Assembly (NCBI GenBank): GCA_905182995.1
Contig: CAJJDP010000082.1
Span: 9,324-73,323, forward strand
Origin: Paramecium octaurelia
Taxonomy: Eukaryota; Ciliophora; Oligohymenophorea; Peniculida; Parameciidae
Direction of reading: 5' to 3'
DNA: 64,000 bases
In this document: piece after piece, positions 24,001 through 38,183 of the stretch
Numbering within the stretch: position 1 is the first letter of the stretch
Layout of the letters: the number at the start of each line of letters is the position of its first letter
Notes under the pieces: generated by a model
The model's input: only the letters and a program-made list of their open reading frames with translations
Databases searched by the model: none
Told to the model about the DNA's origin: nothing
Program-made: the position numbers and the translations under genes

Positions 24001-27000
24001 GAATGCAGATAAAACATATGAATGCCCAGTGGTTAGTGTAAAGGATGACGAGATAGTTGTTTATTTGAGAGGAGGTCTCCCAGGAGAATATAGATTCATC
24101 GTGAACAGGGCTGGAGTAGGAGAAGCCACAGCTGCTGGAGATGCCAACAAGTTCCAATACAACACAGTGATAACCAGTATTGACAATGCAACAGGAAGTG
24201 AAGCAGGAGGAACTAGAATCAAGATTAATGGGTTCAATTTTGTACCTCAAGAGACCATCGTATTTATAGGTGAAGAAATCAATTGGATTTGTGATTTAGA
24301 CGAAGATGCTTCCACTTCAACAGAATTGTACTGTGTCACTCCACCAAAACACTTTAGATACACAACTCCCCAAAAGGTCATAGTTACAACCAGAATTCTG
24401 TTCGATTCAATCTGCCAAGGAAGTTGCGAGTTCACTTATGACTCCACTTAGACTCTATCCTGTGGTGCTCCATCAGACTCAGTTGCAAGTGCAGGTGCGA
24501 GACTGTTGTCTGAAGATCAACTCGGATTGCCAGATTATTAGAAGTACATAGTTCAAAAGGGAGAACACCCTGAACCAAAAAGAATCAAGCCCACTTCTGG
24601 AATTAGTCACTACTAAACTTATGAGAGCAGTCCAAGAAGAGACTTGTCCTTCTGGAACGATTACATCTTTGATAAGGTTAAAAACTACACGGTTGATCAA
24701 GTTGAAAACATACAATGCGTAACCACAACTTCACAATCAGTCACTGTAGTGTTCAATGAGAAATACTCAGTAACAGGAACGATTTCAGAGACTGGCTAAT
24801 TGATCTACACAGTTCCTGATTTACCTTAGGGTGAGTACAAGACAAGAATCCTGACATCCACTGGATATGCAACAGGAATGTGGATTACAAATGTCGAATT
24901 GCAAATCACATCAATTTCAACGACCACAGTTGTACAAGGTGGATAGGATATCGAAATTAGTGGTAGTGGATTCGGAGATGATAATGACATTGAAGTGTAC
25001 ATTGGTACATGGAAGTGTTTGAAAGTGAAGAAGACTGGACATAGAAAATTGAAGTGCAGAACTCCAAGAATCACAGCCAATGCTGGATATGGTGTGAAAA
25101 TACTCTATCGTGACATTAGATAGAACTTGCAAACTAAATCGTCTTGTCAATTCCCAACCAATCTGACTGTTACCAATATTGGTCAACCAGCTGTCACATA
25201 GATCAATAACAATGCTGGAATTGTGTATGTGTCTGGAAAGTCAGCTTATACTTATAATGCATCGACTGAGACTTTGACTTTCAATATCGTTGGTACTAAT
25301 TTGGGTGCTACAGTATTGGATGTCCATTTGGAGAAGGAGGGTCTCGATGATGTCGTAGGAACTATTGTATCCAATAATGCCACATTGATTCAGGTTTCCT
25401 TTGCCAATGTGCCCTTGGGATAATTTGATGTGATTGTTTAATGCGATGACAAAGTCGCTCTGTGGTCAACATGGTAATATTAGAAGATCATCTTCTAAAA
25501 CCCAGTTTTGAGTGGATCATTACCCAAGGCATCATGCAAAGGAGGAAAGCATTTGGAGATTCATGGTCATGGTTTCCATGACAGTCACAATGTCAAGGTT
25601 TGTGGAAAGAAATGCGACTTGTTGAATGTGAATTATCATAGCATACTATGTAGAGTACCAGATTTCAACCCAGCTTGGGCTAAGAAGGTGCAGAAGGGAT
25701 TGAAATCCAAGAATTACAAACTTGGTCACGAGGAATTCAAGGTGACTTCAGATGTCACAGACAAGAATGTAGTTAAGAAATTCTATGATGAATCAGAAAC
25801 TACTTATCATGTTTCAAACTCAGCCACAAATTGTTGGGTGTAAATTGATTTTGGAAAGAACAGAAAAATGAAATTGGAACACCTGAGTTTCTTACCTAGA
25901 ATCGATGTTGGTGCTTCATATTTGAAAGGAGCCAAATTCCAATATTCCACTGATGGAGTAACCTTCAAAGATTGGTTCACCATTGAAGACGATGTCCACA
26001 AAGGATGGAATGTTCAAAGACCCACAAAATGTGAAGATTCAAAAGAAAAGAACTCTCACGGGGGCAAAGACGAAGATGATGAACCCGAACATCACAATAA
26101 GGAAGCTGATTTGGATAACATCAGGGCCATTAAATTCATAGATCCCAGAGGAACAAGTGGATCCAGATGTTAGATTGCTGACATTGATTTCAGAGGATGG
26201 CTTGAAAATGATTCAGACAATGAAACCAGTACTTCCTGTGATACTGAAGTATTTGTTGATGATGAGTCTATGGGAGTAATCAACTCTAGTGTCACTTACG
26301 ATCCATCTGCCACTCCTGTCATCAGCAACGTGTTACCCAAGGACATTCCCCCTCACACTTAGACTGTCATCACCATCACTGGTACAGGATTCGTCTCAGG
26401 ATCAACCTCGGTATTTATTGATGACATCGAATGCCAAATTCAATCTGTGACTGCCACTGAAATCAAATGTTTGAGTGGATTGAAAGATGTGACAACTGCC
26501 AGTGTGACCAACAAATTCAAAGTTGTAGTGGATGGAGATGAGGCAGTGAACAATGCTCAAGTCATCTATGGGTAGAGATGGTCAGACTTCAAGACTTGGG
26601 GAGGATACGTATTCCCATCGGATGGAGATTCTGTCATGGTATATTAAGGTGCCACCTTGATTGTCGACGTACATACTCCAAAATTGGTGCAAGTTTTGGT
26701 CGAGGGTAATTTGGTATTTGCAGACGATGCTGATACTTCTTTGGATGCACAATACGTTGTTATTAATAGAGGAACACTGCAAATTGGTACTTAGGAGGTC
26801 CCACATCAACATAAAGTTGAAATTACCATTAGAGGAGAAGAGAGAGGAGTCTAATATCCAAATATGGGTAACAAAATGATTGGTTGCAATGAATGTCAAA
26901 TCGATATTCATGGTAGGGATAGAACTCCATCATGGACTCTCTTATCATAAACAACTACAAATGATGGCACTTTGACTGTTGATGAGCCAGTCAATTGGTT

Positions 27001-30000
27001 GGTTGGAGATGAAATCATCATTACATCCAGTAATTAAGCTTAAACTGAGGCTGAAGTTAGAAAAATAGTTGCTATTTCTAGTGATAAAAGAACTTTGACT
27101 TTGAATTAAACTTTGAATTATATTCATGAAACAGTTTCAGAGTACTTTGATGGAGTGGAATTCCCAAGAAAAGTGGAAGTAGGATGTTTGACTAGAAGCA
27201 TTAGAATCTAAGGAGATTAAGTGAATTATCATGGAGTTCACATTTACATCTAAGGTACACAAAATGATGGTACTGAAGTGAGAATCGAAAATGTCGAAAT
27301 AGTGAATGGTGGTCAACAAAGATATCTGAATAGATTCCCCATCAATTTCAATAACAATGGAGTCGTATCCAACTCATACATCAGAAGCAATTCAATTCAC
27401 AATTCAAATGCTCGTTGCATTGGATTACAAAGTGTATCCCACTTGGAAGTCTCTGACAACATTTGTTACAACATCGTTGGTCATGCCATCTACAATCAAA
27501 ATGGTAATGAAATGTTCAACACCTTTGAACACAATCTAGTGGCTGTCGTTAAGTCCTCTTGGTAATTGTATCAATCAGATGCGACTGCAGCTGGCTTCTG
27601 GATTACCAATCCCAAGAATACATTCTTCAATAATCGAGTAGGTGGAGCAGAATGGTATGGATTCTACTTGGCATTCAAATCAAACCCTTCAGGTGTTGCC
27701 TCTACAAGTGATGTGTGTCCAAATGGTGTCCCATTGTTGAACTTTACTAACAACGCTGCCCATTCAACTGGTAGAATTGGTTTGAGAATCGGAACTCTGA
27801 TTCCAAAAGTAGCCCCATGTGTTACTCATAGAAATGATGCATTAGATGATCCATTTAGTGCCAATCCAAGTGTTCAATCTAAATTGTCAGGATTCACAAC
27901 ATGGGCTAATGCTTAAGTTGGTGTGTTAGCTGATAATTTGGGTAATGTTGTGATTGAGAATGTGTTGATTGCAAGTTCAAAGGTTGCTGGTTATCAACAA
28001 CACAAAGCCAACTATTCAGCTGAAGGTACCACCATTAGAAACTTTGTTATTGTTGGTTCACAGACTAGCACTGGTTTGATCGTGCCCAGAACCAACGGAT
28101 TCCTGGCTGACACAATCAGATTTGCCAACTTCCCAAGCACATCAACTTTGATTGAATCATGTTCAGCATGCAGTAGCTATTTGGTGTGGGTGACAGGAGG
28201 AAAGAATACACACTTCAAAGGAATTAAGATCCTCAATTCTGCCAATGCCAGAATCATCCATTGGAACAATTTCAGAAGAGAGATCTTCTGGGATTTAGAT
28301 GGTACTCTCACCAACATACCAACTGGAGCCTAGATTGTTGCCTATAAATTGCATCTGGATGGTTTGAATGGATGCACACTTTAAGACAATGCCCAATGGG
28401 ATAATTCTTTGATTTGCAATTCCCAACAAACCAAATTAAGAGACGTGGTCTTCAATTACCCTACTCCCTACGACGCCCATGTCAATCAAGCTTTAAGGAT
28501 TTACAGAGTTCCCTCTTTGAATGCCCCATTGCCCCTCGAATTGACTAAGTATCAATACGAATAATACGTTGGAATCTGGAGCGGAGATATTGCTTACAGT
28601 TATGCCTCTCAATTCGCCTTAGGATACACTTACAATGTGAATTGGTACAACAATTGGCTCAGTCTATCCATCATGGCGTCATAATACATGAGTTCCCAAG
28701 AACCAGGTCTTGTATTCAGATTCAACTACACAGTTCAAAGGGAAACCTTCGATGTCTACAGAAACAGAAATCAGAAATTCCTTTCAAATTACAGTTAAGT
28801 TTCAGAGATTCCAAATCCAGACACTTGCAACAATGGAGACTGGTACAACGATAGAGGCACATCCTTCTTCTACATTTGTGTCTCAGGCAAATAACGAGTA
28901 CAATAAGATTCCCTTGCCCTATACGGAATCTTCTGCAGAGAGACCTGCCCAGCCTACACTGACGATGTGGTTGTGAAGGTGTAAAAGAAATGGTCAGACG
29001 TATCAATATGGCCAAATGGTAAACTACCAGTGGCAGGAGAAAACGTCACAATCTCTTACGAATACATCATCATAATTGATATCGAACTGCCAGAATTCGA
29101 CACCATTTTGATCCTAGGAGAACTGTGGTTTGATAATGGAAGACCAGTCAGCACCTTAAGAGCCAGAAAGATCTTTGTAAGAAATGGTAGATTAGTTGCA
29201 GGAAGTGTTTCCCAAGCATTCACTGGCATCATCAACATCGTGCTCACTGGCACTTCAAGTGATTATGAACTTTTAATTGATAACAACATCGAGGCAGGAA
29301 ACAATGTCTTAGCCGTGACTGGAGGATTGGAATTGTATGGTAAAGTACCATAAAGCAAGGTTGCCAGATTAACAGCAACTGCATCAGCTGGATCCACTTA
29401 AATTAGTGTGACAGACGCTACAGATTGGCAAATTGGTGATTGGATTGTTATTTCACCCACTGGTGCCAATCCAGATGAAGCTGAAAAAGTCCAAATCACT
29501 TAGATTGTTGGAACCAATGTCATCTTTAGTGTTTCCCTCAGATACAATCACAATGGAGTGTCTACTGGTACTCTTGTAGACACCAGAGCAACTGTTTTAC
29601 ACTTGACTAGAAACATCAGAATTTCAGGAGAAACTTGGGGAGCTCGAGTGTTAGTTTATGCCTTTACTGAAAAGACAAGATTGAGAAGAGGGTATGTGTA
29701 ATTGCAAGGTGTTGAATTCATTAATGTCGGCTAAGTGAATAAAGAATTTGCAGGGTTAGATTTCTAAAGTGCTGTTGGTGGAGATCCTGCTCCTTCTAGT
29801 GATATTGTTGGATGTTCATTCCATGATAGTGATGGTTACTTATTCAAAGTGGAAGATTCAGAATATGTTAATGCTCTCCAAAATGTGTTCTACAATGGAT
29901 AGAAAGCTTTGGTTCAATTCATCAATTCCAAATACGTCAAGTTCCAATAGAATACTTTGGTCTTGGTATAAAAGAGAGTGATTTCTATCAATTCTGCCAT

Positions 30001-32209
30001 CACTGGCACTTACAATTGGGCTGTCTTGGCTTCCTTCAGATATGCTTCAGGTACCAAAATCACCAGGAATTTCATCCTTGTTTCTAACAATGTTGGTATC
30101 GGTTCCACTGACACAGGATTCCACATTATGGCCACTCATTGCGACGATGAATCTTAAGCAGGATTCTTCTCAAACCAATGTTTCAACGCAGTTTAGGCAT
30201 GCTTCCACATAACCTAATCCAATACCAAATGCAATGTAGTCAAACAACTCCAAGCCTATAACTCAGGTGTCGGTGTTATGGCATCCATTTACACTGAAAC
30301 CTTTAAATTGAAGGACTTCTAAATTATTGAATCTGACAGAGGTGTTGTTATCAAACCAGGATCATCCAATAATTACGCCAATGTGGTTCAAGTTTCCAAC
30401 GGTTACGTCGGAGCAGTCTTTGAAGGTTTGAGATGCACCAACACTGTTGCATTCCAATTAGTTTCAGTGTCATCAAACGCTTATCCACCAGTCAGTAGAT
30501 CATCAAATAATGCTGACATCATCAACACAATTCAAAGAATGGACACCAGAGTCTATCTTGACAATGTCCAATTTGATGGCTACAGATTGACTTACGATCA
30601 ATTCCCATAATGCAGTAACAATGCTGTCTTTAGATAAAACGTATACGCCTTGGATGTCGTAGGACAACATTACTTGACTAACACACTATGTTAAAATTGT
30701 GAATTTAATGCATTGCTCTATAGTTTGAGAAACCCCAATTACGCTAAGTTAGGATGGTATGGAGGTTGCGGCCAAATGGAATGCATTGGTTAGGTCAACT
30801 TCTTGGTTGAAGATCAGACTGGTAACTTCTTTGGCGAAAAGGGTCAGGCCATTGGTAATAACTCCTATTTCGGCCCAAGTGCAACCTTCTGCAGCAGACA
30901 AGAATTGTGGAATGGATATTGGTGTCCCTTATTCAACGTCGGAGTCTTGAACTTCCTAAGTACGGCTCCAGATCAGAATCTAAGGCTGTATTCACCAACT
31001 ACTTTGATTGGATCAGGATTCCAAAATATATTGAATGCCTTCGCAGAATGGAATTGGAATGGACCTGAACCTCAGAACTCAAGAGAGTCTAAATTCGTTG
31101 GACTCATCCAAATCAATACCACCATCAACATGACCAATAAGGGAGAGAATCCAACCAATTCAGACTATTGGTTGAGTAAGAGAACTATCGCGGGACCAAA
31201 TAATGAGTGGGTCATCATTGAGTTGCAATTCGACGTTCCAAATATTGTCCAAGTCAGTGCCGATGGAAAATTGGTTCAACCTGGATTGACAAGGGTATTT
31301 TTATAAAATTAATATTTTTAGATCAATCAACACATGAATCTCTTGGAGTACACCGATGCTTGTGGTTCCAATAACTATTTCTACGAAAATCGTACTATCC
31401 ATTTTGTTGTGACCGCTGGTTGCAAAGTATCTCTTTCACTCAAAAACACCTTGATGATTTCAACCAGATTGGAAATAACTAGTGAGGAATTCTTCGGAGA
31501 CAAATTCTTATAATATGCCTTTGCCCTTCTTGGAGGTGATCCATACAATTACTTCATTGTCGGAACCTACAAGTCAAAGAACAGAAGATTCTTATCTAAC
31601 TTTGTTGACGTTCAATGGGCCATTATTGACAATGCTGACATTGGCACTGCTGAAGCACAAAATTCTCAATCCAATCTTGAACAAATCGCTGCCAATCTTC
31701 AATCCTTTAATCCTGTTGAATTGGGAACCGTCATCAGCAACACTGCTGAAATACAAACCATCACCTCTCTTAATTTCACTTCAACAGAACAACCTGATCC
31801 CTCAACCAACAACTCTGGCTCATCATCTGGCTCCGATGATCCCTATTATGGAAATGAACCCGTCAATTAAGGAGACGATGATTACGTAGATCCTGCCCTC
31901 AATGATGATATCCTCCAACAAAATGATTATGTTGGCAATTCCAATGATGATTCCAGCGATGAAAATGCATTCCAAAACCAAACCAAAAAAGGCCTCAAAT
32001 AGCCTCAAGACAATTCAAACGATAATGTCTTATTGATTTCAGTCGTTTGCGCAGTGGGAGGTGTAGTATTGATTTCATTGATCATCTCTGGTGCTTTGTG
32101 GAACAGAAGACAAAATGTGCTCAAAACCAGAGTCCACCAATAGAGTAGCCCAGATATTCTGTCAAAACCAGAGTAGATAGATGATGACATTGTGCAATAC
32201 AATATCTGA
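21013..32209 (+). CDS. Fibrocystin-L (PKHD1L1)-like giant type I membrane protein
   Basis: Predicted 3,704 aa. Order: signal peptide (residues 1-18, MQIYLSLALFFIYFVAES); IPT/TIG repeats including one near 245-295; PA14 domain about 311-467 (RYKRWWGN, GFFKAPKTGSYRFYVASDD); more IPT/TIG repeats to about 1535 (GSEAGGTRIKINGFNF, QGGQDIEISGSGFGDD); a discoidin-like segment about 1565-1710; another TIG; a first G8 domain about 1836-1985 (WSDFKTWGGYVFPSDGDSV) followed by parallel beta-helix repeats; a second G8 about 2631-2777 (WSDVSIWPNGKLPVAGENV) with a second beta-helix; an acidic Asn/Ser/Asp stalk; a single TM helix about 3641-3668; a short cytoplasmic tail. This is the PKHD1L1 plan (human about 4,240 aa), a surface and stereocilia-coat protein in animals. 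Only three introns (21065-21093, 21228-21253, 31295-31321) give exactly 3,705 codons. Gln is mostly CAA and base composition is less AT-rich than neighbours. Confidence 0.92.
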
Positions 32210-33432
32210 AAATGATATGATCAATTTTTGTATGTGCCATTTATCTATTATAATATTCATTTTTAATTGATATGTAAATTAACATAGATAGAATTCATCT
32301 TGCATTTGTAATTTAGACATTCTTGTTCTTTATTGTTATAATAAATTGGTATTGCATTTCGACCCTATCTTAAATATCTTTTTGAAATTGGAAATATTAT
32401 ATATTGTTACTTAATCTTAAAATTTCTACTCCAATTTTTTAATTATAACATTAGATTAGAAGACTGAGGGCAATTTCAATAGATTATCAGTTTAATCAAA
32501 GGATCATTTGATGCCTAGTGATTACATTTAATTAAGATTACTATAGAATTATTATCTAATATTACATTAAAATTAATCCAAAATAATTGTAACTATTTAT
32601 AATACAGCTTTGTAGAATAAATTTTAACACCTATGTTAAATATTAAACGATCTATTATTAATACTTATGCATTCCAATTTTAAATAATTTAGAAATAGAT
32701 TTAGATATTTTTTTGATAATTCTAAATTGAAAAGATATTTCATGGCTTTTATCGTTTATTAAAAAGTTCTATAATCCCCCAGTTTTTCAAATTACTCTAA
32801 TATCTCTTATATATTATTTTAACTATCATCCTTAAGAGAATAAATAAATAATTTCAAAACCTTTTCCTCTCTTCTTTTTTATTAGAAATACTTTATTGTT
32901 CAATCTTTTTAATAATGCCAAATTCAATAAGAGAAAATACACCATTCTTTTACATGATTTCTCAAAGTAAGATTAGTATTTCTTTGATTTATGGCTTATG
33001 ACTTATAATAATATTTTATTTTAATTAAATGGTTTCAAAGAAATTATTATAAAAATAAATTTATTTACACCCTTTAGTCAATATCAATAGTTGTGGTGTG
33101 AGTTGAATTTCAACTAATTAAATATTATTATTCATATTTGAGAATCTTGTAAAATGAGATTAATGACATTGTTATAAGGAGGCATTCTTGAAACATCCAT
33201 CAAAATTTGAATTTATCATGTTTAATCGTTCTCCATGTCTTGGTCTACAACAAAAATTGATGATTTTCACATTTTCGTTAATGAGTTTTTTTACGCAGAA
33301 TTTTTTATATTCCACAAATCCACATAGTAATATTGTATTAAATAAGGATGTTTTACTAATTTAATCAAAATATTCAGAATATGGACTTTCTATATATGGA
33401 ATTGAGAAAAAATTAAATTGAAAAATTAAATT
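32210..33432. other. 1.2-kb intergenic region
   Basis: Very AT-rich. No protein frame, RNA gene or repeat that I can support. Confidence 0.5.
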
Positions 33433-36400
33433 ATGAATTAAGATAGCACTCTATAAAATTAGGAAACTCAAGAAGAATGGTCAAAGAAAGCCAAAGATCA
33501 TTTTGAAAAATCTCAAGTAGTTAAATATTTTATGTCCAGACCTTACATTAAAATCAAATGTTGGATGATGCTCTTAATGAGGTGAATGAAGCCCTCAAAT
33601 TGAATTCCAACTATTCAGAAGCCTTTAATTTAAAAGGTAATTAAAACGAATACTTTATTAGCTGAGATCTTAGTAAAAAAAGGAGATCCGAAATAGGCAT
33701 TAGAAGAAGTAAATAAAGCGATCTAACTCAATCCTCAACTGAAGGAAGCTTACTATAACAGAGGTAATTTGCCATGTGAATCTAGCTCTTATCTTCAGGA
33801 AGAACAAAATTTACAATTAGGCTCTTAATGATGCTGAAATGTACTATCAACTAGACCCTTAGTCAACCAAAAATATAAACTTCAAGGGTATGATTATTTT
33901 AAGCCAAAATAGGCATAATTTTGAAGGAATCAGGAAGTTAAAAAGAAGCTCTTGCTGTATTTTAGAAAACTTTGGAGTTAGACTAAATGAACTATCCAGC
34001 TTACTATTAAAGAGGTAATAGGAAATCACGAATGATTAGGTTTAATTCTCCGTGCACTGAAAAAGGAGGAGGAAGCTTTGTAAGAATTTAATAAGGCAAT
34101 CGAGATAAGGCCAACTTCCAGTGATGCCTTTTTTGAAAGGGCAGAACTGTTAACAGATATGAATAGGAAAGATGAGGCATTGCTAGATTACAACAAAACA
34201 ATTGAACTTGATCCGAAAAAAGCTTAAACATATGAGTGCAGAGGTTTTTTTTGTTTTTATGGAAGGAATACTCTTGAAATAAATGGAGAAATACGAAGAG
34301 GCCCTTTCAGATTATAATATGGCTATTAAATTAAATCCAAAAGTTGCAAATTATTATTTGAATAAAGGTTTATAAATGGTTTTATTTCTAAGGATTGCTT
34401 TTCAAGGCTATGAATGAAAAAGAGAAGGCCCTTGAAGAATACAATTTAGCAATTTAAGTTAACCCTAAACTTGCTAAAGCCTACAAAAACAGAGGTTACT
34501 TGAATTCCTATTATTAGCTATCCTATATAAAGAAATTGATTAAAATGATAAAGCCTTAAGTGACTACACCAAAATCTTAGAATTAAATCCCAAAGATGAA
34601 AAAAATTACACATACAGAGGTAGGAAATTGATTTCAATAAAAGGCAATTTACTAAAATAGCTCGGATAGAATGAATTAGCTCTTTAAGATTACACAAAAT
34701 CGATCGAAATTAATCCTAACGATGTCGAGAATTATGTTAGACGAGGTAAGTTATTATTTATATTGAAAAGCTACTTTGTATAAACAGTTAGGCTAGAATG
34801 ATCTAGCAATGAAGGATTATGACAAAATTTTAGAGATTGAACCAAAAAATTCAAATGTCTATTATAAAAAAGGTATCAAAATTCGTTATTGAAGCTCTTT
34901 TCTTGGAAGAATTATAATAGAATGAGCTTGCCATCACTTTTTTGAATTAGGCCATCTAAATAAATCCAGAAGATGTGAATTTGTATCTCAAAAGAGGTAG
35001 ATAATTCCTTTTCTATAGAATTAGGCGATCTTAATAAAATGACCAATCAACTTGATATGGCTGTGAATGATTATTCAAAAGCTATTGAAATTAACCCAAA
35101 TAATGAAGTTGCGTTATAGAATAGAGGTTTCAAATTCTTTTATTAATGTAGCCTTGCTTTTCAAGAAATTGAACTAAACTGAAAAAGCATTTTAAGATTT
35201 TCATAGAATCTTAGAGATTAATCCAAAACATCTAAATGCATATAATCATCGAGGTAATTTTACTAATAATTTAAGGAAATCTGTACAAAGAACTAAATTA
35301 AGATGAATTAGCTCTTCAAGATTTTAATAAGATAATAGAAATGGATCCAAAAATTTTAGTCGTCTATTATAATCGGGGTAAGAATGTAATCATCTTTTAA
35401 AGCGAAAATTTATATAAGATAATAAAAGAATGATTTGGCTCTTTAAGATTTGAATCTAGCTGTTGAACTTGACCCAAAAATCACTTATACTCTTATTGAA
35501 AGAGGTTGAAGTTTATTCTACTTTAGGGATCTTATATTATAATATGAACGAAAAAGATAAGGCATAAAATGATTATAAAAAGGCTATTGAAATAAATCCT
35601 AGATGTTATGATGCTTATGTTAACTTAGGTATGTAATTGGAGCATCTCTTATTTAGGCAATTTATCGAAATCTTTAGATTAAAACTAATAGGCTCTCGAC
35701 TATTATAATTAAGCTGCAGAATTGGAACAAAATAATTATTTGGCTTATCATAATAGAGGTATCATATTGTTATCGAAATAATAAAGCTGTTTTATGGAAT
35801 AAATTGAATGAAAAAGAGAAAGCACTTGCTGATTTTGATAAAGCAATTTTATTAAATCCTAATAGTGCAGTTTCATATTCTTCTAGAGCCTAGTTGCTAT
35901 CAGAATTGAATTAGAAAGATAGAGCAATAGATGACTTAACAAAATCTTTACAAATCAATCCAAATTAAAGTAATCTTCTGATTTTAAGAGGTAAGGGATA
36001 CATTCTATATATTTAGGAAATTTGCATAGATAAAAACAATAAATTTCTTAGGCAATCTAAGATTACACCGAAGCTATTAAAATCAATCCAAATTAAGCTG
36101 ATTATTATGTCACTAGAGGTTTTAACTATTTTTGATTATCTTAGGTAACATTTTACAAGATCCGGCCAAGGAGCACGAGAAGGCCTTATAAGATTATAAT
36201 AAAGCAATTGAAATTGATCCAAATTATTTCATTTCATATTATTAGAGAGGTATCATCCATTCCTAAAGTAGCTTTGCTATATAGATCTATTGACAAAATC
36301 GAGCTTGCTATTGCTGATTGCAGTAAATGTATTGAAATAAATCCGAAAAGTGAACTTCCTTATATTGCTAAGGGTAATTATGATTAGCTTATTTGAGGTT

Positions 36401-38183
36401 TAATATTCAAAGAATTGAATAAGCCACAAGAGGCCATAGTAGAATACAATAAGGCTTTGTAGATCAACCCAACTTGTACAAGTACAATCTTGAAAAGAGG
36501 TATCATACTTCACAAAATATTAAGGGGATGCTTATGAATAAATGAATAATCACTAAGAGGCTTTAAACAACTATACTAAAGTAATACAATTGATTCCAAA
36601 CGAATCCAGCGGATATTCTAGTAGAGGTTCATAAACTTGAATGAATTTTAGCTCCTCTATTGATGAAATTGGGTCAAAAGGAAGCAGCTTTATAGGATTA
36701 TAATAAAGCGATAGAAGTGAATCCTGGAGAGGCGGCCAATTATTATAATAGAGGTAAAATAGAATATATTTGAAGGTATTTACCAAAATCAAGTTTAATA
36801 GAAAGAGTTGGCACTTTAAGATTACAACAAAACCATCGAACTAAATTCTAACAGCTATTTAGCTTACAATAATAGAGGTTAACGTAGTATATTACAATAG
36901 CCCTCATACTTTAGAGTATTGGTAGGAAAGATGAAGCTCTATAAGATTTATTAAATGCAATCAGACTATGTCCTGATAATCCTTTATTTTTGGCCAACAT
37001 AGGAGATCGATATTATTCAGATCAATAATTTGAAAAAGCAACCCAATATTATAAATAAGCATAACTTTATATAGAAACTCTTTCAACCACAAGAATAAGC
37101 CAAATGAGATTGACCTAAGGAAATTTAAACTACATTAAAACAAAAGTAAAATTAATCACCTAGATCGAAAATGAAATTTAAAAAATGAAATAATAAATAG
37201 CCTAATTGCCTTAAACGGGCTAAAATAAGGAATAAATATAAGAGTACTTAGAAAAAGTAAAATGTATTGAAAGATCTGTATCATATTCTGTTCAACCAAT
37301 CAATCAAGATCAGTAAACTGATACACAACAAATGATGATTTCATATTTTTAATAGATGGAGAAATAATTAAAAGAACTTTAAGCCAAAGTAAGCTCATAG
37401 GATTAAGTTATAAATTAATTAATCTAATAAGATTCATTTAAAATCGAATAGGAAATGAAGGAAATAAAATAAAATAAAAATAAGCATCAATTAACCTATT
37501 TCAGATCTTTGTTTTGGCATTTATATTATTATTTACATGCTATGTCTGAGATATCTACAAACTTGTTCCAAGTGAATACTAATGCAATGATAGAAAGTAC
37601 ATCTGAAAAAGTTATGAATGTCGTCAAAAAAGCATTTAATGTAGGAGCAAAGGTTTTAGAAACAGTACATATAGCTGAACATGCATTTCATATTATCAAT
37701 GAGGCATTAAATTTTGTAGTGGATCATCATAGAGAGGAAAAGTTTAAGAAAAGATTAATGCTATTAACTAACATATTGAAATTGTTTGCTATTACTCCTT
37801 CAGAGTTAGAAAGGGAAGTCTAATTTACTGCAATTGAATTAAGCAGAACTTAGTAACCTGGATTAAAAGAGATACCACATTCAAAATTCATAGAATTTAT
37901 TAAGAAATTATCTGATGAAGAAAATATCTCAGAGGAGAGCAGCAAAGATGTATATTGGAAAAAAGGAATTGAAGATACTTTGATTATCTTAAAATATTTA
38001 GAGAAGAGGAATCAGAAAATTATAAAGGAGGATCAAAACAAAAAATTAAGAGAAGTATTTTTGGATGCTATTAAACAAAATGCAATTGATCAAAGCAATA
38101 AAAAACAAAAGGATAAATCACAAAAACAATCAAAATAAAATAAGGCTAAAAAGGACAATTAAGAGTAATGTACAATTTAATGA
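33433..38183 (+). CDS. Large TPR protein with an intron in almost every repeat
   Basis: Roughly 1,360 aa after splicing. About 27 tetratricopeptide units of 34 residues (pattern …ALxDYxKAIEINPxxxxxYxNRG…) fill residues about 35-950; a Gln/Lys-rich coiled-coil part follows, then a helical C-terminal domain (AFNVGAKVLETVHIAEHAFH). Apart from a 23-nt intron near residue 27, about 25 introns of 22-36 nt all split the Gly codon after the same 'N-R-G' position in phase 1 (for example 33637-33661, 33764-33785, 36878-36900). Intron starts are spaced 122-131 bp, except for two gaps of about 230 bp (34014-34244 and 35758-35991) where one intron is missing. TPR arrays bind protein partners; the partner here is unknown. 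Stop at 38181-38183. Confidence 0.87.
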
